NCBI GenBank assembly: GCA_934613645.1
Contig: CAKTTC010000001.1
Location: forward strand, 124,001 to 188,000
Direction of reading: 5' to 3'
Length of the DNA stretch: 64,000 nt
Source: an uncultured Opitutales bacterium
GTDB lineage: Bacteria > Verrucomicrobiota > Verrucomicrobiia > Opitutales > Intestinicryptomonadaceae
The translations under genes were made by a program, and so were the position numbers. Positions 1 to 8,198 of the stretch are shown here, one piece after another (positions within the stretch are counted from its first letter, which is position 1; every line of letters starts with the position of its first letter). Below the pieces are notes generated by a model. That model saw only the letters and a list, made by a program, of their open reading frames with translations, did not search any database and had not been told where the DNA came from.

Positions 1-981
1 GTCGGTGAAGAATCCCCAGTAGAAAACGAAGTGCGGCGCAACGAGCTTGTCGAAATCGTTCTTGATTTTCGCGATGATTTTTTCGGCGTCAGTTCCCGCG
101 AAAACGTCGGCTGATTTCGCGCGCGCAAAGGTGGGTGTTCCGTTTTTGTCCTTCACGCAAATGCGGATATTTTCAACTTGGTCGCGGAAAACTTTTTCCG
201 CCATATCGTAGCGCGTCTGTCCGTATTTGTTGCGCAGCAGCTTTTCCGACGCTTTTTGTTTGGCGTCGGTAGGCCCGAGGAGCTTGGTCATGCCGCTTTT
301 GAGCGCGAAATAGTTCGCGTTGATTTCGGCGAATTTTTCCGACTGGGCGTCGAGAGCGGCCGCGGCGGGCGCGCATACCGCGCGGCGCACTGCCGACTTC
401 GCACCGAAGCCGAGGCGTTTTTGCTTTTGCAATTCGCCCACAAATTCCTTCGCCTTTGTTTCTATCCCCGATTTTTGTTCGGTCAAAAATTTTTCGAACG
501 AAATCGAACCCGACTTCGCAGCCTCTTGCGCAGAGCGTTCCAGCGTTTCCGCAAAGCCGCTCCACGCCTTTTGGGAGAGTGATTCAAGCACGGTTTTGCG
601 CTCCGACGGCGCAAGCTCCGCTGCTTTTATGAAGTCGCCTTTCAGTGCGGCGAACTTTGCAAATGCGTCGGATACCGCGTTTGAAACCGCCTTTTGCGCC
701 GCCGCGCATTCCACCGTTTCGTAGCTGCGCATAAGCCCGAAGACTTCGGCTTTGTGCGTGTCGGTGTCGGCAATGCGTTCTTTGGCGCGTTCGTCCAATT
801 CGCGCCCGAGGTATTCCGCGAGGAATTTTTCGTGCTCGGAAGTGGCCGTGAAAGCGAACGCCCCCGCGCCCTTGACGATAATCGGCACGGTGAAAACCGC
901 AACCGCCGCGCACATCAGCGCAAGCGACGCCAGCGCGAGCCGTTTAAACGACAAATCCAAAATTTTTCTCGAATTGTCCAT
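1..981 (-). CDS. pstA: Phosphate ABC transporter permease PstA (C-terminal part outside window)
   Basis: Inner-membrane permease subunit of the high-affinity phosphate importer. The frame is open from an ATG at 981 to the window edge (327 codons). The visible part begins MDNSRKILDLSFKRLALASL and has one membrane segment at about residues 13-36, followed by a long hydrophilic, helix-rich stretch of nearly 290 residues. The permease core is not reached. PstA proteins with an extended N-terminal extracytoplasmic region are known in several phyla, so the call rests on that architecture and on position: it starts 6 bases after the pstC stop, in the order porin-pstS-pstC. The permease motif itself cannot be seen, so the name is probable rather than proven. 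Confidence 0.7.
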   Translation of the reverse strand, partial: MDNSRKILDLSFKRLALASLALMCAAVAVFTVPIIVKGAGAFAFTATSEHEKFLAEYLGRELDERAKERIADTDTHKAEVFGLMRSYETVECAAAQKAVSNAVSDAFAKFAALKGDFIKAAELAPSERKTVLESLSQKAWSGFAETLERSAQEAAKSGSISFEKFLTEQKSGIETKAKEFVGELQKQKRLGFGAKSAVRRAVCAPAAAALDAQSEKFAEINANYFALKSGMTKLLGPTDAKQKASEKLLRNKYGQTRYDMAEKVFRDQVENIRICVKDKNGTPTFARAKSADVFAGTDAEKIIAKIKNDFDKLVAPHFVFYWGFFTD

Positions 982-987
982 ATGCGT

Positions 988-2115
988 CTAAGCCTTGTTT
1001 TTTGTTGCAATGTATCTTCCCGCCGCGTTCATTGCCAGAGCCACAAACAGCAGGCACACGCTCATTGCAAAGAGAACGTGGTAGCGCGCCGAGCCGGTGC
1101 TTTGGTCGGCTTCGCCCATTTCGCCCGCAATGGTTGCGGTCATTGTTCTTACGGGTTCGAAAATGTTGAAGAACGGTTCGGGGATTTTGAGCGAATTTCC
1201 GCTCGCCATCCACACTACCATTGTTTCGCCGACAACCCTCATAAGTCCGAGAATTACGGCGACCGCAATTCCGCTTTTTGCGCACGGAATCACGACTTTG
1301 AAAATCGTTTCGGTTTTTGTAGCTCCCAGTGCCAGAGAGCCTTCGCGCATATCGCGCCCCACCGAATTGAGGGTATCCTGCGAAATGCTGACTATTGTCG
1401 GCAACGCCATAATCGCCAAAATTACCGACGCGTTGAATGCGTTTGTTCCGCTCGAAATTTTTATGTCCGCCGTCATATCGGCGAGAATCGCGACTGCCGC
1501 CGCCGATACCGCAAACAGCACCGCCGAAAGCGCGAACGACATTTTTTTAGAACCGCCGTGTTTTACCGAAAGCGTTTCGCCCAAGCATATGGAGGCAATC
1601 GCCGCCGCGGGAAGCCCCGCCGCAAGTATTGTGGCGCACACAAGCGCGCCGCCGCGTTCCTGCAAAAACGGCGCAAATATTACTATCGCAAAAAAGCCGT
1701 AGACAACCGACGGTATTGCCGCCAAAAGTTCCACCACGGGCTTGAATATTTTCGACATCTTCTCCGATACTATTTCCGAAAGGCACACCGCCACAAGCAC
1801 GCCCAACGGCACTGCTATAGCGCACGAGACGGCCGTTACCATTGCCGTCCCGTAGAATATGCTTAGCGCGCCGAAGTGCGGGTTTGAGGAGTCGGAGGGC
1901 GACCAGTTTGTGCTTGTGAAAAACTCCGCAACATTGCCGAAGTTTTCGAAAAACGGCAGAGCCTCGGCGGTTATGAAGATTATCATAAACACGATTGCCA
2001 GAGTCGGGACGGCCGTTATCGAGAACAGAACCGCCCCGCCGAGTTTCGCCCCGACGGCGCGGCGCAGAGTGCCTGCGTCGCCGAGGATTAGTGGATTTTT
2101 GCGGAGTTTATTCAT
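988..2115 (-). CDS. pstC: Phosphate ABC transporter permease PstC
   Basis: Permease subunit that forms the inner-membrane phosphate channel with PstA. The 375-residue product has about six to seven hydrophobic segments. It carries the typical PstC stretch LLAAIPSVVYGFFAIVIFAP near residue 135 and a permease EAA-type loop (EGSLALGATKTETI) before a membrane helix in the last third. It is somewhat longer than the usual 300-320 residues. The gene lies 18 bases after pstS and 6 bases before pstA, so the three are surely cotranscribed. Expression is probably PhoB-dependent through the array near 4310-4369. No close alternative function fits. Confidence 0.92.
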   Translation of the reverse strand: MNKLRKNPLILGDAGTLRRAVGAKLGGAVLFSITAVPTLAIVFMIIFITAEALPFFENFGNVAEFFTSTNWSPSDSSNPHFGALSIFYGTAMVTAVSCAIAVPLGVLVAVCLSEIVSEKMSKIFKPVVELLAAIPSVVYGFFAIVIFAPFLQERGGALVCATILAAGLPAAAIASICLGETLSVKHGGSKKMSFALSAVLFAVSAAAVAILADMTADIKISSGTNAFNASVILAIMALPTIVSISQDTLNSVGRDMREGSLALGATKTETIFKVVIPCAKSGIAVAVILGLMRVVGETMVVWMASGNSLKIPEPFFNIFEPVRTMTATIAGEMGEADQSTGSARYHVLFAMSVCLLFVALAMNAAGRYIATKNKA

Positions 2116-2133
2116 TTTAGCTATTGTGCCTGT

Positions 2134-2955
2134 TTATTTGCAAACGGGGACGAAACCCAAGTCCTTGATTATCTCGCGGCCTTCGGGAGAGAGGCAGAGG
2201 GTTACAAAATTGAAGATGTCTCCGCCCATTTTCGGCGCACCGTTTGTGAACATGTAGAGCGGGCGGGCAATCGGGTATTTGCCGCTTGCAACGCTTGCGC
2301 TCGTGGGAAGGATTCCCTCGACCGACAACGCCTTGACTGTGGCGTCGGCGAAACCCAGTCCGACATACGCAACGGCGTATTTGGTGGAGTTTACGCGGGA
2401 ACGAGCCTGTCCGTTAGAGCCTACATATTCTGCGTTCTTGCTTACGGGAGCTTTCTTCAGAACGAGTTCGTTGAAAGTTTCGTAAGTGCCGCTGTTCGTG
2501 TCGCGGCTGATTACAACAATCTTGGCGTCGTCGCCGCCGAGTTGCTTCCAGTTGGTGATTTTGCCCGTGAAGATGTCGGCAATCTGCGCTATTGTAAGCG
2601 CGGAGATTTTGTTCTGCGGGTTTACAATCACCGCCAAGCCGTCGTATGCAACCGTGTGGGCTATGGGCAGAACGCCCTTGTCCACGCAGCTTTTAAACTC
2701 CTTGGCTTTCATGAAGCGCGACATATTCGCGATGTCGCACGAGCCGTTCATAAGGCTTTTTACGCCGTTGCCGCTGCCCGATTCGCTGATTGTGATGTTC
2801 ACTTCGGGGTGGGCTTCCTTGTAGTATTCGGCGAAAGCTTTTGCAATCGGGCCAACAGTTGTGGAGCCGTCTATTGATATGTTCGCGAATATCGGCGAGG
2901 CCGCAATGCCGGCGGCTACAATCGCCAATGCTTTGAGAATTTTGGATGTTTTCAT
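2134..2955 (-). CDS. pstS: Periplasmic phosphate-binding protein PstS
   Basis: Captures inorganic phosphate in the periplasm and delivers it to PstC/PstA. The 273-residue product has a signal peptide (MKTSKILKALAIVAAGIAAS). The phosphate-binding signature ISIDGSTTVGPIAKAFAEYY begins near residue 26, followed by SESGSGNGVKSLMNGSCDIANMSR. These Ser/Thr/Gly-rich loops are the phosphate ligand loops of the PstS family. The later SRDTNSGTYETF segment is also typical. The gene sits between the porin and pstC with short gaps, and no separate promoter is evident. Length and motifs match the family well. Confidence 0.95.
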   Translation of the reverse strand: MKTSKILKALAIVAAGIAASPIFANISIDGSTTVGPIAKAFAEYYKEAHPEVNITISESGSGNGVKSLMNGSCDIANMSRFMKAKEFKSCVDKGVLPIAHTVAYDGLAVIVNPQNKISALTIAQIADIFTGKITNWKQLGGDDAKIVVISRDTNSGTYETFNELVLKKAPVSKNAEYVGSNGQARSRVNSTKYAVAYVGLGFADATVKALSVEGILPTSASVASGKYPIARPLYMFTNGAPKMGGDIFNFVTLCLSPEGREIIKDLGFVPVCK

Positions 2956-2979
2956 ATTTTTATCCTCCTTGTTGTGTGT

Positions 2980-4218
2980 TTAGAAAAGAATTTGGATTTG
3001 GCTTCTGACCGCGTTTGCGTTGGCGTAGTCGGAAGTGGAAGAACCGCCCTCGAGGCGCGCGAATTCGTAGCCGAGCTGGTATTTAACGGTGTTGCCCTTG
3101 ATATACCAGTTAAGACCGACATACACGCTTTCGCCGCGGTTGTAGGTTGTGTTCGCAACAGAGTCGCGCACGCCGTCGGAGACTTTCACGCCTCTGCCGT
3201 CGGTGTCGAGCCAGCTGAGTCTGACTGTCGGTGCAATCTTGCCGAGCTCGCCGATGTCGAACTTGTATTCCGCGCCGAGGTTCGCGCCCATGGGCGTTAC
3301 GTTCTCGCCGTTTTTGCCGCCGTTGTCCACGCTTGTGAGCAGGAATTCGCCCCAGACGTCGAAGCCCTTGATAGATGCCTTAATGTAGGGGTTGAAGCCG
3401 ATAACATCGCCGTATTTGTAGCGCGCCGAGCCGCTGCCCACGTTCATTCCGTTGGTGTAGGCGAAGTTTGCACCCACTTCGAATTTGCCCGCGTCGAACT
3501 TCTTTTCGTAGGCTACGTTCGCCGCATACATCAGGCTGTTGGTGTAGCCGTCGGGAACGCCCGTGGGGCTGTTGTTGTAGGCGGTCGTCACCGACAAACC
3601 GTATTTAAGCCCGTCGATGGCGTCGAACTTGCCGTTCCAGAAAATGCCCGTGTGGCGTCCCGCAAAGCCGAGCTTGCGACCGTCCGCGCCTTCCGCAAAG
3701 TAGCGGGTTGCAAGCGAGCGTTCAATGGAGAGCAGCTTCGAAGACGACGTATATTCTTCAACCGCGAAGTTGATTTTTCTGTAGCCGAAATCAGCCGCGC
3801 CCTTTGTGAAGTCGAAATCGAAATCCTTCGTGATATACGCCTTTTCGAGGTATCCGCCCTTGGCGTTTGCAAAGTCGGCAACGATGTCGGCCTTCCAGCC
3901 GCCGCCCAAATCGGCGTTCGCCCCGAGGAATATTCTGCGCATAAGGAACGTGTTTTTCGGGTCGATGTGCGCCGCGCCGTCTTCGTTGACGTCGAGATAT
4001 TCATACTGCATCTGCAGGCGTCCTTCGAGCTTGAGCTTTTTCACGTCCTTTTCCTTCGCCGTAACCGCCGACGCCTTTTTCATTACGCCTTCGGCTTCCG
4101 CGCGTGTTATCAGACCCTTCGAAACGAGAAGGTCGAGCGTTTGTTTATCCTGCGCTTGGGTTGCGGCCGCAAAGCCGAGAACCGCCGCGCACAATAGAAT
4201 AGTTGTTTTAGTATTCAT
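2980..4218 (-). CDS. Outer-membrane porin of the OprP/OprO (phosphate-selective) family
   Basis: Predicted 16-stranded outer-membrane channel for phosphate or other anions. From the ATG at 4218 the product has 412 residues with a clear signal peptide (MNTKTTILLCAAVLGFAAATQAQ). A short N-terminal helix (LDLLVSKGLITRAEAEGVMKK) follows, as in Porin_O_P proteins, then many alternating amphipathic strands (YKFDIGELGKIAPTVRLSWL) and a terminal Phe (SQIQILF). An in-frame start at 4260 would add 14 residues ahead of the signal peptide and is less likely. It is the first gene of the pst operon and directly faces phoR, so a role in phosphate entry is strongly implied by context. Selectivity cannot be read from the sequence. 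Confidence 0.85.
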   Translation of the reverse strand: MNTKTTILLCAAVLGFAAATQAQDKQTLDLLVSKGLITRAEAEGVMKKASAVTAKEKDVKKLKLEGRLQMQYEYLDVNEDGAAHIDPKNTFLMRRIFLGANADLGGGWKADIVADFANAKGGYLEKAYITKDFDFDFTKGAADFGYRKINFAVEEYTSSSKLLSIERSLATRYFAEGADGRKLGFAGRHTGIFWNGKFDAIDGLKYGLSVTTAYNNSPTGVPDGYTNSLMYAANVAYEKKFDAGKFEVGANFAYTNGMNVGSGSARYKYGDVIGFNPYIKASIKGFDVWGEFLLTSVDNGGKNGENVTPMGANLGAEYKFDIGELGKIAPTVRLSWLDTDGRGVKVSDGVRDSVANTTYNRGESVYVGLNWYIKGNTVKYQLGYEFARLEGGSSTSDYANANAVRSQIQILF

Positions 4219-4308
4219 ATCCATTGGTTGTGGTTTTTGATTCTTGGCGTATTGTCGCAAATGAAGGTTAGGTTTTTATTCGCGGAAGAATAGGATTCGG
4301 TTTTAATT

Positions 4309-4370
4309 GTGTTAGAGTTTTGCATATTTGTGTGAGGTTTTTATTCGCGTTGTGTTAGTTTTTTGTTAGG
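4309..4370. promoter_or_regulatory. Pho-box-like array of 11-bp units between porin/pst and phoR
   Basis: TGTTAG-like hexamers recur with the period of PhoB half-sites: TGTTAG at 4310, TGCATA at 4321, TGTGAG at 4331, TGTTAG at 4353 and TGTTAG at 4364. The last pair is exactly 11 bases apart and separated by T-rich sequence. A 15-base block AGGTTTTTATTCGCG also occurs twice (4270-4284 and 4335-4349). The array lies between the divergent porin-pst operon and phoR-phoB. PhoB-family regulators bind 11-bp direct repeats in other bacteria, and the match here is inferred from spacing and context. Confidence 0.5.
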
Positions 4371-4432
4371 AGTAAAATATTTGTTGACGCCTCATCTGCT
4401 TGTTTGAAAATTGAGGGGCTACAAGGTTAAGT

Positions 4433-6178
4433 ATGAAAAACAGATTCAATTCGGTATTTGTGCGCATATTTGCGGCTACGTCTTCGGTATGCGCGGCGGC
4501 AATAGCTGCGGGTGCGTTTGCGGCGTATTCGGAGCTTGAAAAAACTGTGGAGCGCAACACGGAACGCATGCTGTCGGATTCCGTCGCGTTCCTTGCCTCG
4601 TGCATAGACGCGGGCACTCCCGCCGAAAACATCGCCAAGGCGGTGCGCCTGCACCCGAACAAAAGCGGAATACGCACCACTATCATTTCGCGTAACGGCG
4701 ACATTGTTTTCGACTCCAGCGCGGGTTCGGCGGGAATGCTCAACCACCTCGACAGGTTCGAAGTCAAAAGCGCGCTCGGGGGCAAAACAACGTCGGCGAA
4801 ACGCTATTCGCAGACGATGCGCTCAAACTTCATCTACATAGCCGCCCCCGCGGGCGCGGAGAAGGACGGGACTTTCGAATACTGCGTAAGGCAGTCGATG
4901 AATCTGAAAATTCCGAACGCGAGAAAAAGCGTGCTCAAAAACGAAATCATTTTGTTTGCGGTTGCGGCGGAATTTTTCGCAATGCTGCTGTCGCTTTTGG
5001 TGGCGCGCAAGATTTCGAAACCGCTGACGGAGCTTGCCGAAGCGGCATCGCGCTTTGCCGAGGGAGATTTCGAGGCGAGAGTTCCGCGCAGTTCGGTTGC
5101 GGAAATCGGGATTTTGTCGAAGTCGCTTTTCAAGATGGGGCGCGACTTGAAAAAGCGCATAAACTCGCTTCACAAGCGCAACTGCGAGCTTGACGAAGTG
5201 TTTTCGCAAATGCGCGACTGCGTTTTCATATGCTCCGACGACGGCGACGTGCGCCGCTACAACCGCGCGTGTTCCGAGTTGTTCTCCATTCCCGAGGATA
5301 TCCGCAATCCGCGCACGGCGGGCGTGTTCCGCAACAGTGCGGTAACCGCGGCAATAGAAAAGACGTTCGCCGAAAACAAGCCCGTGAACGCCGAATTGGA
5401 GCACTTGGGAAGAACCTACAAGCTGACCGGACTGCCGCTTCCGTATTCGGCAAAACACGCGCGCGCGCTTTTCGTTATCCGCGACATTTCGCAGGAAAAA
5501 CGCAACGAACTTCTGCGCCGCGAATTTGTGGCGGGGGCTTCGCACGAGCTTAAAACGCCGATTACGGCAATCAAAATGGCGGCGGAAACGATAGCCGAAA
5601 ATTTCGACGAAACCGCGCGCCGCTTCGTTCCCACGATAGAAAAGGAAGCCGACAGAATGGCCGTGCTTGTGGACGAAATGCTGCTGCTTTCGCGTCTGGA
5701 ATTTTCCGACGCCCGCGAAAACTTTGCGCCGTTCGACCTTTCCGCAGTCGTCAAAAACGCGCTTTCCAACAACGAAAACCAGATAGAATTGAATGCCGAC
5801 ACCGTGGAAAACACATGCCCTTCGCCGCTTAAAATAGTGGGCGACGCCCGCTTGGCTGAAATAGCCGTGGGAAACCTCGTATCAAACGCGGTTCGCTACG
5901 GCGGCAGGGAATGCAAGATTTCAATTTCCGCGCGTGAGGACGAAAAATCGGTTTCGCTTACCGTTTCCGACACGGGCGCGGGTATTTCCAAAGAAGACCT
6001 GCCGCGCGTTTTCGAACGCTTCTTCCGCGTAGACAAGGGGCGTTCCCGCGCGCTCGGCGGAACGGGCTTGGGGCTTGCGCTGGTAAAGCACATAGCCATT
6101 TTGCACGGAGGGTCGGTCTCGGCGCAGAGCCAACTCGGCAAAGGCTCGAGCTTCACGATAACTTTTGCAAAGGCGTAG
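4433..6178 (+). CDS. phoR: Phosphate-regulon sensor histidine kinase PhoR
   Basis: Membrane sensor kinase that phosphorylates PhoB. In the 581-residue product there is a first membrane helix at about 10-32, an extracytoplasmic domain to about 170, a second helix at about 172-192, then HAMP (about 192-245) and a PAS-like domain (about 250-350). The HisKA box FVAGASHELKTP has the phosphoacceptor His371. The ATPase domain shows the N box (AEIAVGNLVSNAVRYGG), G1 (DTGAGIS), the FERFFRVD stretch and G2 (GGTGLGLAL). This domain order is that of PhoR-type kinases. phoB begins one base after its stop. The unusual phoR-before-phoB order and position opposite pst suggest autoregulation. Confidence 0.93.
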   Translation: MKNRFNSVFVRIFAATSSVCAAAIAAGAFAAYSELEKTVERNTERMLSDSVAFLASCIDAGTPAENIAKAVRLHPNKSGIRTTIISRNGDIVFDSSAGSAGMLNHLDRFEVKSALGGKTTSAKRYSQTMRSNFIYIAAPAGAEKDGTFEYCVRQSMNLKIPNARKSVLKNEIILFAVAAEFFAMLLSLLVARKISKPLTELAEAASRFAEGDFEARVPRSSVAEIGILSKSLFKMGRDLKKRINSLHKRNCELDEVFSQMRDCVFICSDDGDVRRYNRACSELFSIPEDIRNPRTAGVFRNSAVTAAIEKTFAENKPVNAELEHLGRTYKLTGLPLPYSAKHARALFVIRDISQEKRNELLRREFVAGASHELKTPITAIKMAAETIAENFDETARRFVPTIEKEADRMAVLVDEMLLLSRLEFSDARENFAPFDLSAVVKNALSNNENQIELNADTVENTCPSPLKIVGDARLAEIAVGNLVSNAVRYGGRECKISISAREDEKSVSLTVSDTGAGISKEDLPRVFERFFRVDKGRSRALGGTGLGLALVKHIAILHGGSVSAQSQLGKGSSFTITFAKA

Positions 6179-6179
6179 T

Positions 6180-6863
6180 ATGGCGAAGATTCTGATTGTT
6201 GAGGACGAAGATTCCATTGCGGAACTCGTGGAATTTAATTTGCGCAAAAACGGCTTCGAATGCGCGCGCGTCGATTCGGGCGAAAAGGCGTTGAAGCTTT
6301 TCGAAAAGGGCGAGCAATTCGACCTGATTCTGCTCGATTTGATGCTCACGGGAATGGACGGAACCGACTTCTGCAAAATCTTCCGTTCGCGCACAGATTT
6401 TGCGCAGATTCCGATTATAATGCTGACCGCCCGCGGCGGGGAATCGGACATCGTAAGCGGGCTTGACTACGGCGCGGACGACTACATCACAAAGCCGTTT
6501 TCGCCCCGCGTGCTCATTGCCCGCATACGCGCGCGCCTGCGCTCGGACTCGGCTGAGGGGGCGTCGGAAAACGCGCTGTGCGTGCACGGAATAAGTCTTG
6601 ATTCGGAATTCCACGAGGTGCGCGTAGGGAAGAAATCGCTCGATTTGACTTCGAACGAATTTTCAATTCTCGAGCTTTTTATGCGCTCTCCGGGGAAAGT
6701 TTTTTCGCGCGACAGCATAATACGCAACCTGCACGGCGAGGGCTACCCAGTCACCGACAGGGCGATTGACGTTTCGATAGTAAACCTCAGAAGGAAGCTC
6801 GGGGTTAAGGCCGACATAATAGAAACCGTCCGCGGCGTTGGCTACAAGATGTCGAAAAACTGA
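6180..6863 (+). CDS. phoB: Phosphate-regulon response regulator PhoB
   Basis: DNA-binding response regulator of the OmpR/PhoB family, 227 residues from the ATG at 6180. The receiver domain shows the acidic pair E8/D9, phosphoacceptor Asp53 (LILLDLML), the TAR switch region and Lys in ITKPFSPR. The C-terminal winged helix has LTSNEFSILELFMRSPGKVFSRDSI and the recognition region RAIDVSIVNLRRKL. An in-frame start at 6165 would overlap phoR. The start one base after the phoR stop indicates translational coupling. It should bind the array upstream of phoR and control pst and the porin. Confidence 0.94.
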   Translation: MAKILIVEDEDSIAELVEFNLRKNGFECARVDSGEKALKLFEKGEQFDLILLDLMLTGMDGTDFCKIFRSRTDFAQIPIIMLTARGGESDIVSGLDYGADDYITKPFSPRVLIARIRARLRSDSAEGASENALCVHGISLDSEFHEVRVGKKSLDLTSNEFSILELFMRSPGKVFSRDSIIRNLHGEGYPVTDRAIDVSIVNLRRKLGVKADIIETVRGVGYKMSKN

Positions 6864-6918
6864 GTTTTTTCGGACAAAAGTATTGAACGGGCGCGGCGGG
6901 AAATCGTATTGTGTTGCA

Positions 6919-7380
6919 ATGAAAAAAACACGGATACTTTTTGTCTGCCACGGAAACATCTGCCGAAGTCCCACCGCCGAGTTTGTAATGAAAGACTTGG
7001 TGAAAAAGGCGGGGCTGGAGGCGCGTTTTGAAATAGAATCGGCGGCGGTAAGTTCGGAGGAGCTGGGCAACCCCGTGTATCCGCCCGCGCGCCGCACGCT
7101 TGAAAAGCACGGAATTTCCTGCGGGGGCAAGTTTGCGCGCCTGCTTACGCACGCCGACTACGACAACTTCGATGTCATAGCCGTAATGGATTTCAGCAAT
7201 CTCTCAAACGCACGCCGCATTTGCGGGGGCGACGCGCAGAACAAAATAAAGCTGCTTCTCGAATTTGCGGGGCGGCCTAACTGCGAAGTTGACGACCCGT
7301 GGTATTCGGGCGGTTTCGAGACCGCATACGCCGACATTCTCTCGGGCTGCAAGGGGCTGCTCGAAAGCTTTTCCGCGTAG
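6919..7380 (+). CDS. Low-molecular-weight protein tyrosine phosphatase
   Basis: Cytoplasmic phosphatase of the LMW-PTP/arsenate-reductase fold, 153 residues from the ATG at 6919. The P-loop CHGNICRS gives nucleophile Cys10 and Arg16, and the general-acid Asp is in the DDPWY motif (about residue 126). These are the full catalytic set of the phosphatase branch. An upstream in-frame start at 6838 would overlap phoB and adds nothing conserved. In bacteria such enzymes often act on tyrosine-autokinases of polysaccharide export (Wzb type), but no such kinase is in the window. The gene follows phoB by 55 bases and may be cotranscribed with it. Confidence 0.9.
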   Translation: MKKTRILFVCHGNICRSPTAEFVMKDLVKKAGLEARFEIESAAVSSEELGNPVYPPARRTLEKHGISCGGKFARLLTHADYDNFDVIAVMDFSNLSNARRICGGDAQNKIKLLLEFAGRPNCEVDDPWYSGGFETAYADILSGCKGLLESFSA

Positions 7381-7456
7381 GATTGACGCATTTTTTCGGC
7401 GACGGCGTTTGCAAAAAGCGGAATCCGCCCGCCTAAAATTCGCCACAAAAGCCGTG

Positions 7457-8164
7457 TTAAAAGTCGGCAATGGCGCGCGCTACTGCGGAGCTGTCGCAGG
7501 GCAGGGCGGCATTGTCGAAATACGCGGCCTTTTCGCTTTCGGAAAATGAGTTTTCGAAAAATTTAAAAAGCGCGTTTGAGTATTCTGGCGTAAATTCGGG
7601 GTGGCCTTGAAACGTCAGGGCAAAGTCGCCTATTCTCATACTTTCAACGGGGCAGAAGTCTGAACCCGAAAGCACGGCGGCGTTTTTGGGCGGCACTACA
7701 ACTTGGTCGTGGTGGCTGTATTCCAGAACGAATTTGCGCGCGGGAAAGTATTTTTTTAACGCGCCGTCTTTGAGTTCCGAAACACGCCTGCCCACGCCCC
7801 AGCCCTTCGGCGAGCGTTCCGCTTTTCCACCGAACGCCTCCGCCAAAAGCTGGTGTCCGAAGCATATGCCCACAAGCTTGGCGTCCTTTTTAGCAGCGGC
7901 TACGGCAAATTTTTTAAGGCGCACAATCCATTCGGTGCGTTCATACGCGCTCGCCAGGCTGCCCGTGATTATGTATTTGTCGAAGTCGGCGGCGCGGGCG
8001 GGAAGCTCTCCGTTCTTTACGTCGAAAACCTCGATTGTCCCCGCGCATTCCGCTCCCGAAGCCGATTCCAGCATATCGACAAAGGTCTGGGCATACGGCG
8101 GAATTTCGGGAAATTCGGCGCGGACGCGGGCGAAGTTTTCGCAGAGTAAAATTGCGGTTTTCAT
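7457..8164 (-). CDS. Class-I glutamine amidotransferase (GMP-synthase-like GATase1)
   Basis: Stand-alone class-I glutamine amidotransferase domain, 235 residues from the ATG at 8164 (an ATG at 8173 is possible). The nucleophile elbow GICFGHQLLAEAFGG gives Cys101, and His188/Glu190 lie in FQGHPEFTP, so the Cys-His-Glu triad is complete. The domain resembles the GMP-synthase-related, often unassigned GATase1 proteins. No synthase partner is fused or adjacent. It is the last gene of the TRAP-eut operon, 34 bases after eutC, so it may handle a nitrogen-containing metabolite, for example cleaving a gamma-glutamyl amide or using released ammonia. That role is inferred from position only. Confidence 0.8.
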   Translation of the reverse strand: MKTAILLCENFARVRAEFPEIPPYAQTFVDMLESASGAECAGTIEVFDVKNGELPARAADFDKYIITGSLASAYERTEWIVRLKKFAVAAAKKDAKLVGICFGHQLLAEAFGGKAERSPKGWGVGRRVSELKDGALKKYFPARKFVLEYSHHDQVVVPPKNAAVLSGSDFCPVESMRIGDFALTFQGHPEFTPEYSNALFKFFENSFSESEKAAYFDNAALPCDSSAVARAIADF

Positions 8165-8198
8165 AGTGGACATAGTATGGCGCGGCGGCAGTCGGGTG

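Noticed and set aside
694..1866. 390-codon plus-strand frame across pstC and pstA
   Set aside because: His/Arg-rich shadow product; pstC motifs on the minus strand explain the DNA.
2974..4197. 407-codon open frame antisense to the porin gene
   Set aside because: Shadow of the porin frame in GC-biased DNA; composition is Arg/Val/Ala-rich and unlike any protein family.
4380..4406. Short leader peptide upstream of phoR
   Set aside because: Only an eight-codon TTG-started frame; no attenuator structure or biased codons.
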